NCBI GenBank assembly: GCA_021208645.1
Contig: JAJOJL010000127.1
Location: 1-32,227, forward strand
From: Bacillus sp. (in: firmicutes)
GTDB taxonomy: Bacteria > Bacillota > Bacilli > Bacillales > Salisediminibacteriaceae
Direction: 5' to 3'
Length of the DNA: 32,227 nt
Under the pieces are notes generated by a model. It searched no databases and was not told the origin of the DNA. It saw nothing but the letters and a program-made list of their open reading frames with translations. The position numbers were made by a program, and so were the translations under genes. Positions 1 to 8,896 of this stretch are shown in pieces; the stretch's first letter is position 1, and each line of letters opens with the position of its first letter.

Positions 1-152
1 GTCACTTCCCGTTATATTAGAAAAGTTTCCTAAGGAACTGGAAACGTTTTATTGGAAACCTTATTTTTGGAGTCGAAGTTATATGATTTTAACCACCGGT
101 GGTGCTACCATTGATGTAATAAAAAAAATATATTGAAAGACAAGGAGAATAA
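1..152 (+). pseudogene. tnpA: IS200/IS605-family transposase TnpA, C-terminal fragment, frameshifted
   Basis: The window opens inside a reading frame (frame 2) that encodes the C-terminal part of a Y1 single-strand transposase: FYWKPYFWSRSYMI then TTGGATIDVIKK, the usual end of IS200/IS605 TnpA. The frame then meets a stop at 134-136. If one A is removed from the A8 run at 121-128, it continues as KKYIERQGE and stops at 150-152. That restores the family's helix with the catalytic tyrosine (in KKYI). The N-terminal half, with the HUH motif, lies outside the window. No tnpB follows. The A-run insertion could be a real inactivating mutation or a sequencing error. Family assignment is fairly sure; the state of the element is not. 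Confidence 0.75.
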
Positions 153-156
153 GACC

Positions 157-208
157 TTAGCGCCTAACCCCCACTAAATCAAGATTTTGAAGGGGAATGC
201 GGCGCTAA
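157..208 (+). repeat. Imperfect hairpin after tnpA, candidate IS right end
   Basis: TTAGCGCC at 157-164 is the exact reverse complement of GGCGCTAA at 201-208. Inside it, a C run (168-172) faces GGGG (192-195), giving a bulged stem-loop just after the tnpA stop. IS200/IS605 elements end in subterminal imperfect hairpins recognised by TnpA, so this is a good right-end candidate. It could also act as a terminator. From 209 to 427 I see no gene, only a weak CCCTATT/AATAGGG pairing (317-323 with 347-353). Confidence 0.5.
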
Positions 209-427
209 TAAATTTGTTCAATTAATGACACCTCTTTCCAGTTACTTAAATTTATAACATCCAAATTTTACCCTCAGCTTTTCAAGTTGTATTTATTGAT
301 ATTATAACGCAAACCACCCTATTTTCTATTTTCACAAATTATAAGTAATAGGGAGAATGGTTACAGTCCTTCCCCCTATGAAGCCTTAGATTTCTTGCTC
401 CATGTTTGTAAATTTCCTATAAAATAA

Positions 428-463
428 AAATTGGACCATACACACAAAGTGTAGGTCCAATTT
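428..463 (-). terminator. Rho-independent terminator after the universal stress protein gene
   Basis: AAATTGGACC (428-437) pairs perfectly with GGTCCAATTT (454-463), and TACAC/GTGTA extends the stem inward. It lies just after the stop codon of the minus-strand gene at 469-888. A and T runs on both sides mean it may work in both directions. Confidence 0.75.
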
Positions 464-468
464 CATTT

Positions 469-888
469 TTATTTAACCATTAGTACAGGAGTTGTTACGT
501 GCTTCATGACTTTATGGCTCACACTGCCAAGAATCATGGTTTGTACGGTGTTTCTGCCGCGACTTCCTAGAATTAAACAATCATAGTCATTTTCATTTAC
601 GTGTTTAATAATCGTCTCTGCAGGCGGTCCCTGTAAAACAGTTATTTTTGCTGGGATTCCTTCCCATTTAATTTTATCTTGAAAAATAGACAGCATTGCT
701 TCCCGCTTTTTCGTGACAGTAGTTGCATCTCCGTAATGCAGCACGTCCGCTTTCGATTGATTACTGTCCACAACATAGAGTATTTCAATGATTGCACCAT
801 CAGTTAGTTTAGCCAATTCAATAGCTTTATCCGCTGCTCGATGGGAATGTTCGGAACCATCGGTAGCCAATACTAGTTTTGTAAACAT
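469..888 (-). CDS. Universal stress protein, UspA family
   Basis: A 139-aa cytoplasmic protein of one Usp domain. It starts with the family beta strand (MFTKLVLATDGSEHS) and ends with an intact nucleotide-binding signature, G-x2-G-x9-G-S (GSRG...LGS), so it should be an ATP-binding Usp. The length is normal. The start has a strong ribosome site (AGGGGGAC). The gene lies 51 bp downstream of the SulP transporter gene on the same strand with no terminator between, and a terminator follows, so the two probably form one operon. SulP-Usp pairs are common in bacteria and the Usp may modulate the transporter, but that is inference. Family call is firm; the precise role is unknown. Confidence 0.9.
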   Translation of the reverse strand: MFTKLVLATDGSEHSHRAADKAIELAKLTDGAIIEILYVVDSNQSKADVLHYGDATTVTKKREAMLSIFQDKIKWEGIPAKITVLQGPPAETIIKHVNENDYDCLILGSRGRNTVQTMILGSVSHKVMKHVTTPVLMVK

Positions 889-939
889 AGTAGTCCCCCT
901 ACTTCACCAAAAAGTATTGACTGCAATACTAATGGTCTA

Positions 940-2400
940 TTAATGTCCTGAAGCTTTACTTAAACCACCGATTTTTTCCATTAAGCGCGAACTTTCTTTA
1001 TCTAATCCTCGTATGACCACTTCAATACCTTTTTGTTCATACTTGGCTTCGATCTTGTCCATAGCCCCAACGGCAGAGTCATCCCAAAGGTGAGCCTCAG
1101 ATACATCTATAATAACCTTTTTTACATCATCGTTGAAGTTAAACGTTGCTAATAAATCTGTTACAGACGCGAAGAACAGTTGTCCTCTGACGTGATAGAC
1201 TTTTATCGTATTAGACTCTAATGAAGATTCAACTTTCACCTTTGATATTTTCATAGCAAAGAAAATTGCACTTAAAATCACACCAGCAAATACCCCTTTA
1301 GATAAGTCATGGGTATACACAACCGTCCCTACTGTTACAATCATTACTGTTGCATCTGTACGAGGTATTTTGTGAAGGTTCATTAACGAACTCCAATCAA
1401 ATGTACCGATAGACACCATAATCATGACACCTGCAAGGGCTGCCATTGGAATTTGTACAACCATATTTCCTAAAACAACGATAAGGATCATGAGAAAAAC
1501 TCCAGCTACTAATGTAGAAAGTCTCCCACGACCACCTGATTTCACATTAATCACGGACTGACCAATCATGGCACATCCTGCCATACCACCAAAGCAACCA
1601 GTAACCATGTTAGCAATTCCTTGCCCGCGGCTTTCCTTGTTTTTATCACTATCCGTATCTGTCATATCATCAACGATCGAAGCAGTTAATAATGATTCCA
1701 ATAAACCTACAATGGCTAATGCTAATGCATATGGAAAAATAATTGCCAGTGTTTCAAGGTTTAATGGAATATTAGGCAAAGCAAATATGGGTAAGGTTTG
1801 TGATAAAGCTCCCATATCTCCAACCGTACGAACACCTACATTCGTAATAAGGGCAATGGCCGTTACTACGATTATGGCAACTAATGTTGATGGAACTGCT
1901 TTTGTAAAACGAGGTAAAATATAAATAATGGCCAACGTTAAAGCTACTAAAGCATACATAATCCACGTTTCATTAACAAAGTGTTGTAATTGGGCTGTGA
2001 AAATAAGAATTGCCAAAGCGTTAACAAATCCAATCATAACGGACCTTGGAATAAACTTCATAAAACTAGCCAACTTAAGAACTCCAAATAAAAATTGCAG
2101 TATCCCCGTTAATATGGTCGCTGCTAGTAAGTACTCTAATCCATGATCAGCAACTAACGTAATCATTAGGAGAGCCATCGCCCCTGTTGCTGCTGATATC
2201 ATTCCAGGACGCCCCCCAATAAAGGCAATGACAACACAAATACAAAAGGAGGCATATAAGCCTACCATTGGCTCTACTCCAGCAATAATAGAGAACGCAA
2301 TCGCCTCAGGGATCAGGGCTAATGCCACTACAATTCCTGCTAAAATATCTCCGCGAACGTTCCCAAACCAATCCATTTTCAGTTTTTCTGTTAAACTCAT
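940..2400 (-). CDS. SulP-family inorganic anion transporter with STAS domain
   Basis: A 486-aa membrane protein. Residues 1 to about 390 form the SulP transport domain, with many hydrophobic helices and the family signatures [14 protein letters not shown] and [20 protein letters not shown]. Residues of about 395-486 form a cytoplasmic STAS domain ([13 protein letters not shown]...[20 protein letters not shown]). Members carry sulfate, bicarbonate or other anions by sodium symport or proton exchange; the substrate cannot be read from the sequence. The ribosome site AGAGGTG lies 5 bp before the ATG. The gene leads an operon with the universal stress protein gene. Long open frames on the opposite strand inside this gene are shadows. 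Confidence 0.9.
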   Translation of the reverse strand: MSLTEKLKMDWFGNVRGDILAGIVVALALIPEAIAFSIIAGVEPMVGLYASFCICVVIAFIGGRPGMISAATGAMALLMITLVADHGLEYLLAATILTGILQFLFGVLKLASFMKFIPRSVMIGFVNALAILIFTAQLQHFVNETWIMYALVALTLAIIYILPRFTKAVPSTLVAIIVVTAIALITNVGVRTVGDMGALSQTLPIFALPNIPLNLETLAIIFPYALALAIVGLLESLLTASIVDDMTDTDSDKNKESRGQGIANMVTGCFGGMAGCAMIGQSVINVKSGGRGRLSTLVAGVFLMILIVVLGNMVVQIPMAALAGVMIMVSIGTFDWSSLMNLHKIPRTDATVMIVTVGTVVYTHDLSKGVFAGVILSAIFFAMKISKVKVESSLESNTIKVYHVRGQLFFASVTDLLATFNFNDDVKKVIIDVSEAHLWDDSAVGAMDKIEAKYEQKGIEVVIRGLDKESSRLMEKIGGLSKASGH

Positions 2401-2486
2401 TGATGCACCTCTTTTTCGTTTTATTATTTTGTTTTATAGGTATACCTCTAGCTCAGAATCATTAAATAATGCATTAAGATGGTAAC

Positions 2487-2617
2487 GTGTTGATGAGATC
2501 TCCTCGAACTCGCTTTCCGCGGGCAACGCTTCAGCCTCCTCGGGAAAACCCACCCTGTGGGGTCTTCAGCCGTTGCTTTTCCCGCAGGAGTCTCGTTCGC
2601 TCCGATCTCATCAACAC
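2487..2617. repeat. 131-bp palindromic repeat element, probably multicopy
   Basis: The element is bounded by a perfect 14-bp inverted repeat, GTGTTGATGAGATC at 2487-2500 and its complement at 2604-2617. The interior is much richer in GC than its surroundings and can fold further (CCGCGGGCAACG against the CGTTGC...CCCGCAGG segment; CCCACC against GGTGGG-like pairing around 2550-2560). The interior resembles a dispersed repeat I know from Bacillaceae intergenic regions, but copy number cannot be seen here. The rest of 2401-2971 holds no gene; AGGTATACCT (2437-2446) is a short palindrome just upstream of the SulP gene. Confidence 0.65.
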
Positions 2618-2971
2618 TTCAATTCAAATTAAAATATCATTTTGACGCAAAAGGGATACTCATTTTTTGTTTTAATGAACTCTCCCGTAGAAAGTTCGGT
2701 CGGCAAGAACGTTAATGAGTTTATCACGTTGGTATAAAAAACAAAAATGGAATGTAAGCGTCAATCATCCTCACTTTTGTTTCCATTCCTCTAAATATCT
2801 CTAATATGCTAGCTAAGTTCATTAAATGGACACAATTAAATATACAGCCAATTCATTATGTTTAAATATGTAATATGAATTAACATGGTCTATTTCCTTG
2901 ACCAAAATATTTCTACTCTCGAAATACGTGTGTTAAACTTGTTCTAGTATAAAAATCAAGGAGTTGAAGAC

Positions 2972-3890
2972 ATGTCGGAACATTTAATCGTACTAAATAA
3001 AGATGAAGACACCATTTCTATTGTAAATTTAGCCACAAACGAAGTAGAAAAGACGATTGCAACAAGTCATAATCCCCATGAAGTAGTCATTACTCATGAC
3101 GGCAAAAAAAACGTATGTTGCCTGTTCCTTAGGTAACAAAGTGGATATTATTAATAATGACACGTTTGAAATCGTTAAACGGATCGAACACCCTGATTTT
3201 AACTTTCCTCACGGAGTAGCTCTTACGAAAGATGGAAAAAAGCTTTACTTAGCCTCTACATACAGTGAAAAGGTGTTTATTATTAATACGGATACAGATG
3301 AAATTGAGAAGGTAATCCCAACCTATCAAGATAAATCTCACATGATTTCCTTTTCTCCCGATGGGAATACCGTTTATATCCCTAACATCGGCAGCAATAA
3401 TATTACGGTCATGGATGTTGAAAAAGAAAAAATTATAACCCACATTCCTGTTGGGCCTGGTCCAGAAGGAGTCGCCGTTCACCCGAACGGAAAGCACCTT
3501 TATGTAGCAAACCAAGGAGACAATACATTATTTGTGATTGATACAGAATCGTACGAGGTTTTATTTAAACGCCGTGTCGGTGGTGTGCCAGTAAGACTCG
3601 TATTTTCCCCTGACGGCAAATATGCCTTAATCGCAAACCGGGAGTCAGGAGATGTTTCTATTATTGAAACGGAACAGCATATCAATGGACAAGTTCGACC
3701 TTGGGAAATCAAACGACTACCTGTTGGTGTTTGGGCTGGCGGAGTTGTCTTTAACCAGGAAGGAACCTTCGCTTATGTGGCAAACAATAAAACAAACGAT
3801 GTATCCATTATCAATATGAACACATTGAAAGAAGATGGTCGTATTGACGTCGGCATTCACCCAGATGGGATTGCTTATCTTATGAAGTAA
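2972..3890 (+). CDS. YncE/YVTN-type beta-propeller protein (frameshifted at an A8 run)
   Basis: The gene starts at ATG 2972 with ribosome site AAGGAG, giving MSEHLIVLNKDEDTISIV. It runs into a stop because the A8 run at 3104-3111 has one A too many. Removing it joins the start to the long downstream frame as HDGKKTYVACSLGNKVDI, giving a 305-aa protein. Repeats of about 40 residues follow (FSPDGNTVYIPNIGSNNITVMD, then HPNGKHLYVANQGDNTLFVID, FSPDGKYALIANRESGDVSI and FAYVANNKTNDVSIINMN split over successive blades), typical of seven-bladed propellers of the YncE/40-residue YVTN family. No signal peptide is visible, so it is probably cytoplasmic. Its role is unknown; it sits just before the copper genes but ends in its own terminator. 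Confidence 0.8.
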
Positions 3891-3905
3891 ACATCCCTTA
3901 TCATT

Positions 3906-3935
3906 AAAAATACCTGAGACCATTCAGGTATTTTT
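3906..3935 (+). terminator. Rho-independent terminator after the beta-propeller gene
   Basis: A perfect 12-bp stem, 3906-3917 with 3924-3935 (core TACCTGA/TCAGGTA), with a 6-nt loop and a T run continuing to 3936. It begins 15 bp after the stop codon. Confidence 0.85.
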
Positions 3936-4045
3936 TATTTAAACTCGTCTTCTTATTAAAACCATTTATATCCCCCCTTCATTTATTACCTTTCTATCGA
4001 TACGTAGCTTTAGTTTTTCTCAAAAAAAAATTTCCAAAAACACCC

Positions 4046-4097
4046 TTGACACAGATCGATTACAATTGTAAACTATAGTTAATCGATTACAAACGTA
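4046..4097 (+). promoter_or_regulatory. copY promoter with two cop boxes (CopY operator)
   Basis: TTGACA (4046-4051) and TAAACT (4069-4074) are 17 bp apart, a good sigma-A promoter. TACAATTGTA (4061-4070) is a perfect match to the CopY cop box TACANNTGTA and overlaps the -10. A second, imperfect box TACAAACGTA lies at 4088-4097. Both boxes sit in the same context (CGATTACAA..GTAAAC), 27 bp apart, so they form a direct repeat of operators. CopY bound here would block its own promoter. Confidence 0.85.
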
Positions 4098-4116
4098 AAC
4101 AATTGGTGGTGAAGTA

Positions 4117-4557
4117 ATGGCAACAGAAATTAATACGAAAATTACTGAGTCAGAATGGGAAGTTATGCGTGTGGTTTGGACGTTCAATAAAGTGACCAGT
4201 AAAGAAATTATTGAAGTTTTACAAGAAAAAAAAGATTGGAAACCAGCAACGACAAAGACATTTATCGGTCGACTCGTGAAAAAAGGAATGCTTAATACAG
4301 AGTCTCACGGAAAACGCTACATCTATTCTGCAGCTGTTAGTGAAGATGAAACAGTCAAAAATGTAACTACTGGCTTCTTTGATAATATTTGTAGCAAGGA
4401 TGTAGGAAAAACGATAGCAGAAATGATTTCTACCTCTACCTTAAGCTTTGACGATATTGACTTATTAGAAAAAGCATTAGAAAAGAAAAAAGAAACCGCT
4501 GTTAAAGAAGTGAAATGTAATTGTTTAAAAGGACAATGCCACTGTAAAAAGCATTAA
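4117..4557 (+). CDS. copY: CopY-type copper-responsive repressor (BlaI/MecI/CopY family)
   Basis: A 146-aa repressor. Residues of about 8-75 form the BlaI/MecI-type winged helix (ITESEWEVMRVVW...TTKTFIGRLVKKGML). The C-terminus carries the copper/zinc switch motif CxCx4CxC: C134, C136, C141 and C143 in CNCLKGQCHC. In CopY, zinc held by these cysteines stabilises DNA binding, and Cu(I) displaces it and releases the repressor. Cop boxes overlap its promoter just upstream, so it should be autoregulated. copA follows 127 bp downstream after a hairpin. The ribosome site GGTGGTGAAG precedes the ATG. Family, motif and operator agree, so the call is firm. Confidence 0.93.
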   Translation: MATEINTKITESEWEVMRVVWTFNKVTSKEIIEVLQEKKDWKPATTKTFIGRLVKKGMLNTESHGKRYIYSAAVSEDETVKNVTTGFFDNICSKDVGKTIAEMISTSTLSFDDIDLLEKALEKKKETAVKEVKCNCLKGQCHCKKH

Positions 4558-4589
4558 TCAGCAAGACATCTTCTTTTTCGAAAAAAATA

Positions 4590-4622
4590 TACACTTGAAC
4601 CCTGTGCTCAAGTGTACTTTTA
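4590..4622 (+). terminator. Terminator between copY and copA
   Basis: TACACTTGA (4590-4598) pairs perfectly with TCAAGTGTA (4608-4616), followed by CTTTTAT. The U run is short, so some read-through into copA is possible. Confidence 0.65.
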
Positions 4623-4632
4623 TCCAAGTTTT

Positions 4633-4657
4633 ATACCCTACCACGGTATTGTATACT
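4633..4657 (+). promoter_or_regulatory. CsoR-type operator and -10 of the copA promoter
   Basis: ATACCCTACCACGGTAT (4633-4649) is a 17-bp imperfect inverted repeat (ATACC N7 GGTAT) that closely resembles the known CsoR operator of B. subtilis copZA. It is followed at once by TATACT (4652-4657), a fair -10; the -35 is poor (TTTTAT, 17 bp upstream). The same site, with one mismatch, lies on the minus strand at 15475-15491. copA therefore seems to have its own copper-sensing promoter in addition to any read-through from copY. Confidence 0.65.
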
Positions 4658-4683
4658 GATGAAAATATAAGGAGTGAAGAAAA

Positions 4684-6913
4684 ATGGAAAAAACATTATT
4701 CTCCGTTCGAGGAATGACTTGTTCTTCTTGTGTTAATCGAGTGGAAAAAAAGATTGCTAAAGTACCAGGCGTTGAAAAGGTTAACGTAAACCTTGCGGCT
4801 AATCAAGCACAAGTCACTTATGATAATTCCGTAGCTAATACTGATAACATTATTAAGGCCATTAAAGACATTGGTTATAGTGGAAACGTTATTGATGAAA
4901 ACAATGAGATTGATGCTAGCCAAGAACAGCAAAAAGAAACGAAAAAGCTTAAAAAAGATTTTATCATTGGTGCTATCCTCACTTCCATTGTTTTATATGG
5001 TAGTGTCCCCCATATGATAGGTGGATGGGGAATGAATTGGCCATTAATGGAACTTGCTGGTAACGCCTATTGGTTACTTTTATTAACGAGTATTGTACAG
5101 TTAGGTCCAGGGATGCGTTTTTATACTAATAGCTACAAAGTTCTTAAAAATAAGTCCGCAGATATGAATGTACTCGTTGCTATGGGTACCACCGCAGCGT
5201 GGGCGTATAGTGGTGCTATGACACTCTTCCCTACTACTCTATCTAATATGGGATTTCCAGTTCAGTTGTACTACGATGTAACAACCGTTATTACAACATT
5301 AATTATTCTAGGACGTTACCTTGAAGCGAAGGCAAAAGGTGAAACCTCTTCTGCTATTAAAAAATTAATGAATTTGCAAGCGAAAACAGCAAGAGTAATC
5401 CGCAATGGTGAAGAGTTGGAGATTCCAGTCGAAGACGTTGTCATTGATGATGTCATCGTTGTTCGTCCTGGAGAAAGAGTTCCAGTAGATGGTGAAGTAA
5501 TAAAAGGAAAGTCTTCCGTAGATGAATCCATGCTTACTGGAGAATCGATTCCTGTTGAAAAACAAATCGGCGATGAAGTAATTGGAGCTACCATCAACAA
5601 AACTGGAAGCTTTACATTACGAGCAACGAAAATAGGTAAGGATACAGCTCTATCTCAAATTATTCGTATGGTTAATGAAGCACAAGGATCAAAAGCTCCT
5701 ATTCAACGAGTCGTAGATAAAATATCAGCATACTTTGTACCTGCAGTTGTAGTACTTGCTTTTATCAGTTTCTTTGTTTGGTGGGCTATCGGGCCAGAAC
5801 CAGCCTTTATTGTTGGACTAACATCCTTTATTGCTGTATTAATCATTGCTTGTCCATGTGCTCTAGGGTTAGCTACTCCTACAGCCATTATGGTAGGAAC
5901 AGAGAAAGGTGCAGAAAATGGGATTTTGATTAAAGATGCCGCTAGTATCGAAAGAGCGAATAAAGTAAAGACGGTTGTATTAGACAAAACAGGTACCATT
6001 ACAGAAGGAAAACCGAAAGTAACAGATATTGTACCAAGTAATTCTTTTTCCGAAACAGAATTACTAACGCTAGTGGCTTCTGTTGAACGAGTATCGGAGC
6101 ATCCACTAGGAGAGGCAATTGTTCAGGAAGCAATTTCAAAAAATCTTGAACTTCAAGAGCCAGATACCTTTGAGTCTATAACAGGTCATGGATTAATAGG
6201 GTCACTTAATAATCAAGAAATACTAGTTGGTAATCTCAAATTGATGAAAGAACACAACATTTCAAATCCGGATATGGTTAAAACGGCTGAAACCCTAGCC
6301 GATCAAGGAAAAACACCAATGTATGTGGCCATTAACGGTGAATATGCCGGTATTATTGCCGTTGCAGATACCCTCAAGAAAGATGCAGTAGCTGCAATTA
6401 AGGCACTAAAAGAAATGAATGTAAAAGTCATTATGCTTACTGGGGACCACTACCGAACAGCAAGAGCAATTGCGAAAGAAGCCGGGATCGATGAATTTAT
6501 TGCGGAAGTCCTTCCAGAGCACAAAGCAGAAGAAATCAAAAAATTACAAGCTGATGGCGAAATAGTTGCCATGGTTGGTGATGGGATTAATGATGCCCCT
6601 GCCCTTGCTCAAGCCGATGTGGGTATTGCTATTGGAACAGGTACTGATGTAGCAATGGAAACAGCAAGTATTACCTTAATGCGCGGTAATATCATGAGTG
6701 TCGTAACGTCATTAAAGTTAGCCAAAACAACGATGCGAATGATTTGGCAAAACTTAGGTTGGGCATTTGGCTATAACGTCGTATTGATTCCAGTTGCAGC
6801 AGGTATCCTTTTTCCTTTCATAGATATTCCTTAATCCCGCTCTAGCCGGAGCTGCAATGGCATTTAGTTCTGTATCCGTTGTGTTAAACACATTACGATT
6901 AAAAAAAGTTTAA
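4684..6913 (+). CDS. copA: CopA, Cu(I)-exporting P1B-type ATPase (frameshift near the C-terminus)
   Basis: Exports Cu(I) across the membrane at the cost of ATP. It has one N-terminal HMA domain (GMTCSSC, C13 and C16), the membrane metal site CPC (C390 and C392), the phosphorylation site DKTGT (D434), the nucleotide-domain SEHPLGEAI and the hinge GDGINDAPA. As read, the frame ends at 6834 after FPFIDIP. In another frame it continues from about 6823 as [18 protein letters not shown] and [11 protein letters not shown], stopping at 6911-6913, which is the normal CopA C-terminus. The full span has one extra base (or lacks two) at 6815-6830. Without the correction the last transmembrane helix is lost and the pump would probably fail. 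With it the length is about 742 aa, normal for the family. Confidence 0.92.
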
Positions 6914-6996
6914 ATCTGTTTCTGCTTAATCAACTTTCTCCAAAAAACTGATGAATGTTAGTTTAAAGAATTCAAAATAGCGTGATGTCCAATTAG

Positions 6997-7026
6997 GCTA
7001 CCAACTTTTTTTGGTAGCTTTTTTTT
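6997..7026 (+). terminator. Terminator after copA
   Basis: GCTACCAA (6997-7004) pairs with TTGGTAGC (7011-7018) and is followed by eight T (7019-7026). It closes the copY-copA unit. Confidence 0.85.
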
Positions 7027-7129
7027 ATTTCCCTCCACGTCTTAATTTCTCAACAACATACCCCAGTGCCGTATGATTTAATAATTTCAAAATAACCCTC
7101 AAATTTTAATTGAATTTTCAATATTTACA

Positions 7130-7159
7130 TTGATAACATCCCCCCCAGGGGGATATAAT
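7130..7159 (+). promoter_or_regulatory. csoR-family gene promoter with operator in the spacer
   Basis: TTGATA (7130-7135) and TATAAT (7154-7159) are 18 bp apart. The spacer holds ATCCCCC-CCA-GGGGGAT (7138-7154), a 17-bp inverted repeat of the A/T plus C-run/G-run type bound by CsoR-family proteins. A repressor bound here would cover the promoter, so the gene is probably autoregulated. The arms are more C/G-rich than the copA site. Confidence 0.75.
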
Positions 7160-7183
7160 CAATATAGAGAGGTGGTAAAAAAT

Positions 7184-7456
7184 ATGACTGATCATCATAA
7201 ACAAAGAAGAGTAGTTGTCAATCGTTTAGCCAGAATTGAAGGTCATGTTCGATCGGTTAAAAATATGAGCTTAGAAGGACGCGACTGTGGAGATATCCTC
7301 ATACAATTAGCAGCCATACGTTCAGCCATTGATAGTTGCGGAAAAATAATATTACAAGATCACTTAGAGGAATGTGTAGTCGATGCAGTCCGAACTGGTG
7401 ATGAAGAAAAGATATTAAAGGAACTAAAGGCAGCAATTGATAAATTTATACGTTAA
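7184..7456 (+). CDS. csoR: CsoR/YrkD-family metal-sensing repressor
   Basis: A 90-aa all-helical repressor of the CsoR/RcnR family. The start is ATG 7184, with ribosome site GAGGTGG; a longer in-frame start at 7130 would place coding sequence over the promoter and operator. The Cu(I) ligand set of CsoR is present: C35, H60 and C64 in DCGDIL and DHLEEC. An extra cysteine, C52 (IDSCGK), is not in B. subtilis CsoR, and much of the sequence resembles YrkD. It could therefore sense copper or another thiol-reactive signal. An operator lies in its own promoter, and a MATE exporter gene follows 19 bp downstream, so the two are probably one operon. Family is sure; the inducer is inferred. Confidence 0.82.
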   Translation: MTDHHKQRRVVVNRLARIEGHVRSVKNMSLEGRDCGDILIQLAAIRSAIDSCGKIILQDHLEECVVDAVRTGDEEKILKELKAAIDKFIR

Positions 7457-7474
7457 ATAAGGAGATGAGAAAAA

Positions 7475-8864
7475 TTGATAGACCATCCCTCTGATAATCT
7501 TACAAGAAAAGATAAACTTAAAATGATACTTTTTTTTAGCTACTCCAGCTATTATTGAAAATTTTTTTCAAACAGTTATCGGTTTTGTAGATACCCTGTT
7601 CCTGTCTCGAGTCGGATTGGTTGAAGTATCAGCTGTCGGAGTTACGAATGCAATATTGATGGTCTATTTTGCTGTCTTCATGTCAATAGGTGTAGCAGCG
7701 AATATCTTTATCGCTAAATACATAGGCGCAAATGATAAGGACAAAGCAAAGCAGGTAGCACAGCAGTCTATCCTACTCGCTTCTTTTAGTGGTATCATTT
7801 TCGGAATATTAACATTGTTTTTCGCAGCAGATTTCCTTCGGCTCATGGGGGCAGAAGAGTCCGTTATTTCTGCTGGTACATTGTATTTCCAAATTGTAGC
7901 CGTACCTTCTATTTTTATCGCATTAATGTTTGTGATGGGAAGCATCTTGAGGGGGACTGGAGATACTAAGACCCCCATGAAGGTAAGTATTTGGATCAAT
8001 ATCCTTCATATATTGTTGGATTATATCTTTATTTTTGGATTCTTCATCATTCCAGCCATGGGAATTGTCGGTGCTGCCATTGCTACCGTTGTAGTCAGAG
8101 TGGTCGGTGTCATCCTCTTATGGAGATATTTAAGACTCAATCAAAGAATCGGTGAATTGGTGAAAAGCTATTGGACTCCTAACAAACAAATGCAATGGGA
8201 TTTAATATCCATGGGTGGGCCTGCAGCAGGAGAAAGACTTGTTATGAGAGTGGGCCAAGTGCTGTATTTTGGTTTCATTATTCAACTTGGAACGAATACT
8301 TTCGCTGCTCACCAAATTGCAGGCAGTATAGAAGTATTCGCCTACATGATCGGTTACGGATTTGCCACTGCAGCGACAACGCTAATCGGGCAAAGTTTAG
8401 GTGCAGGAAAACTTGACCTTGCGAAAGAATTTGGAAAACTAACTACATTATTATCTGTGGTCATCATGAGCATCCTAGGTCTTTTCTTATTTATTAGCGC
8501 TGGTTGGATCGGACAGTTTTTCACTTCAAACCCACAAGTAATAAATGAAATTCGTATTGCATTACAAATCGACGCCTTTATACAACCAGTTTTAGCCGTA
8601 GTACTTGTATTAACCGGTGTATTTCAAGGTGGTGGGAATACTAAATATCCAATGTATATAACCACTATTGGCATTTGGCTCATCAGAACCATAGGGGTTT
8701 ACGTCTTAGGAATTTCCTTAGGGCTTGGTATTGCAGGTGTATGGATTGCAATTGGCTTAGATAATTTATTCCGTGCCATTCTCCTTTGGAAAAAATTCCA
8801 ACGAAACGAATGGATACATGAGAAATTTAAACAATCTGCTTCTTCTTTATCTGAAAATGGTTAG
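7475..8864 (+). CDS. MATE-family efflux transporter (frameshifted at a T8 run)
   Basis: A MATE (NorM/DinF-like) exporter that uses ion gradients to expel drugs or other organic compounds. The likely start is TTG 7475, 10 bp after GGAG, encoding MIDHPSDNLTRKDKLKMIL. The T8 run at 7530-7537 has one T too many. Removing it joins this to LFLATPAIIENFFQTVIGFV and the long frame that begins near 7560. The whole is then 462 aa with about 12 helices, normal for the family (two MatE repeats; for example VASTTLIGQ-like GFATAATTLIGQSLGAG). It shares an operon with the CsoR-family gene, an unusual partner for a MATE, and ends at a bidirectional terminator. The substrate is unknown. Confidence 0.85.
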
Positions 8865-8896
8865 AAAAGCTAATGCCTTAATTGGCATTAGCTTTT
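8865..8896. terminator. Bidirectional terminator between the MATE and ABC-transporter genes
   Basis: AAAAGCTAATGCC (8865-8877) pairs perfectly with GGCATTAGCTTTT (8884-8896), with further T to 8900 on one side and A on the other. It serves the two convergent operons. The stop codon of the minus-strand ATPase gene lies in the loop. Confidence 0.9.

Noticed and set aside
1568..2146. Open frames on the plus strand inside the SulP gene
   Set aside because: They are antisense to a clear, intact transporter gene, have low-complexity translations and no ribosome site.
5316..5999. Minus-strand open frames inside copA
   Set aside because: Shadows of the copA reading frame; the translations match no fold and have no start signals.
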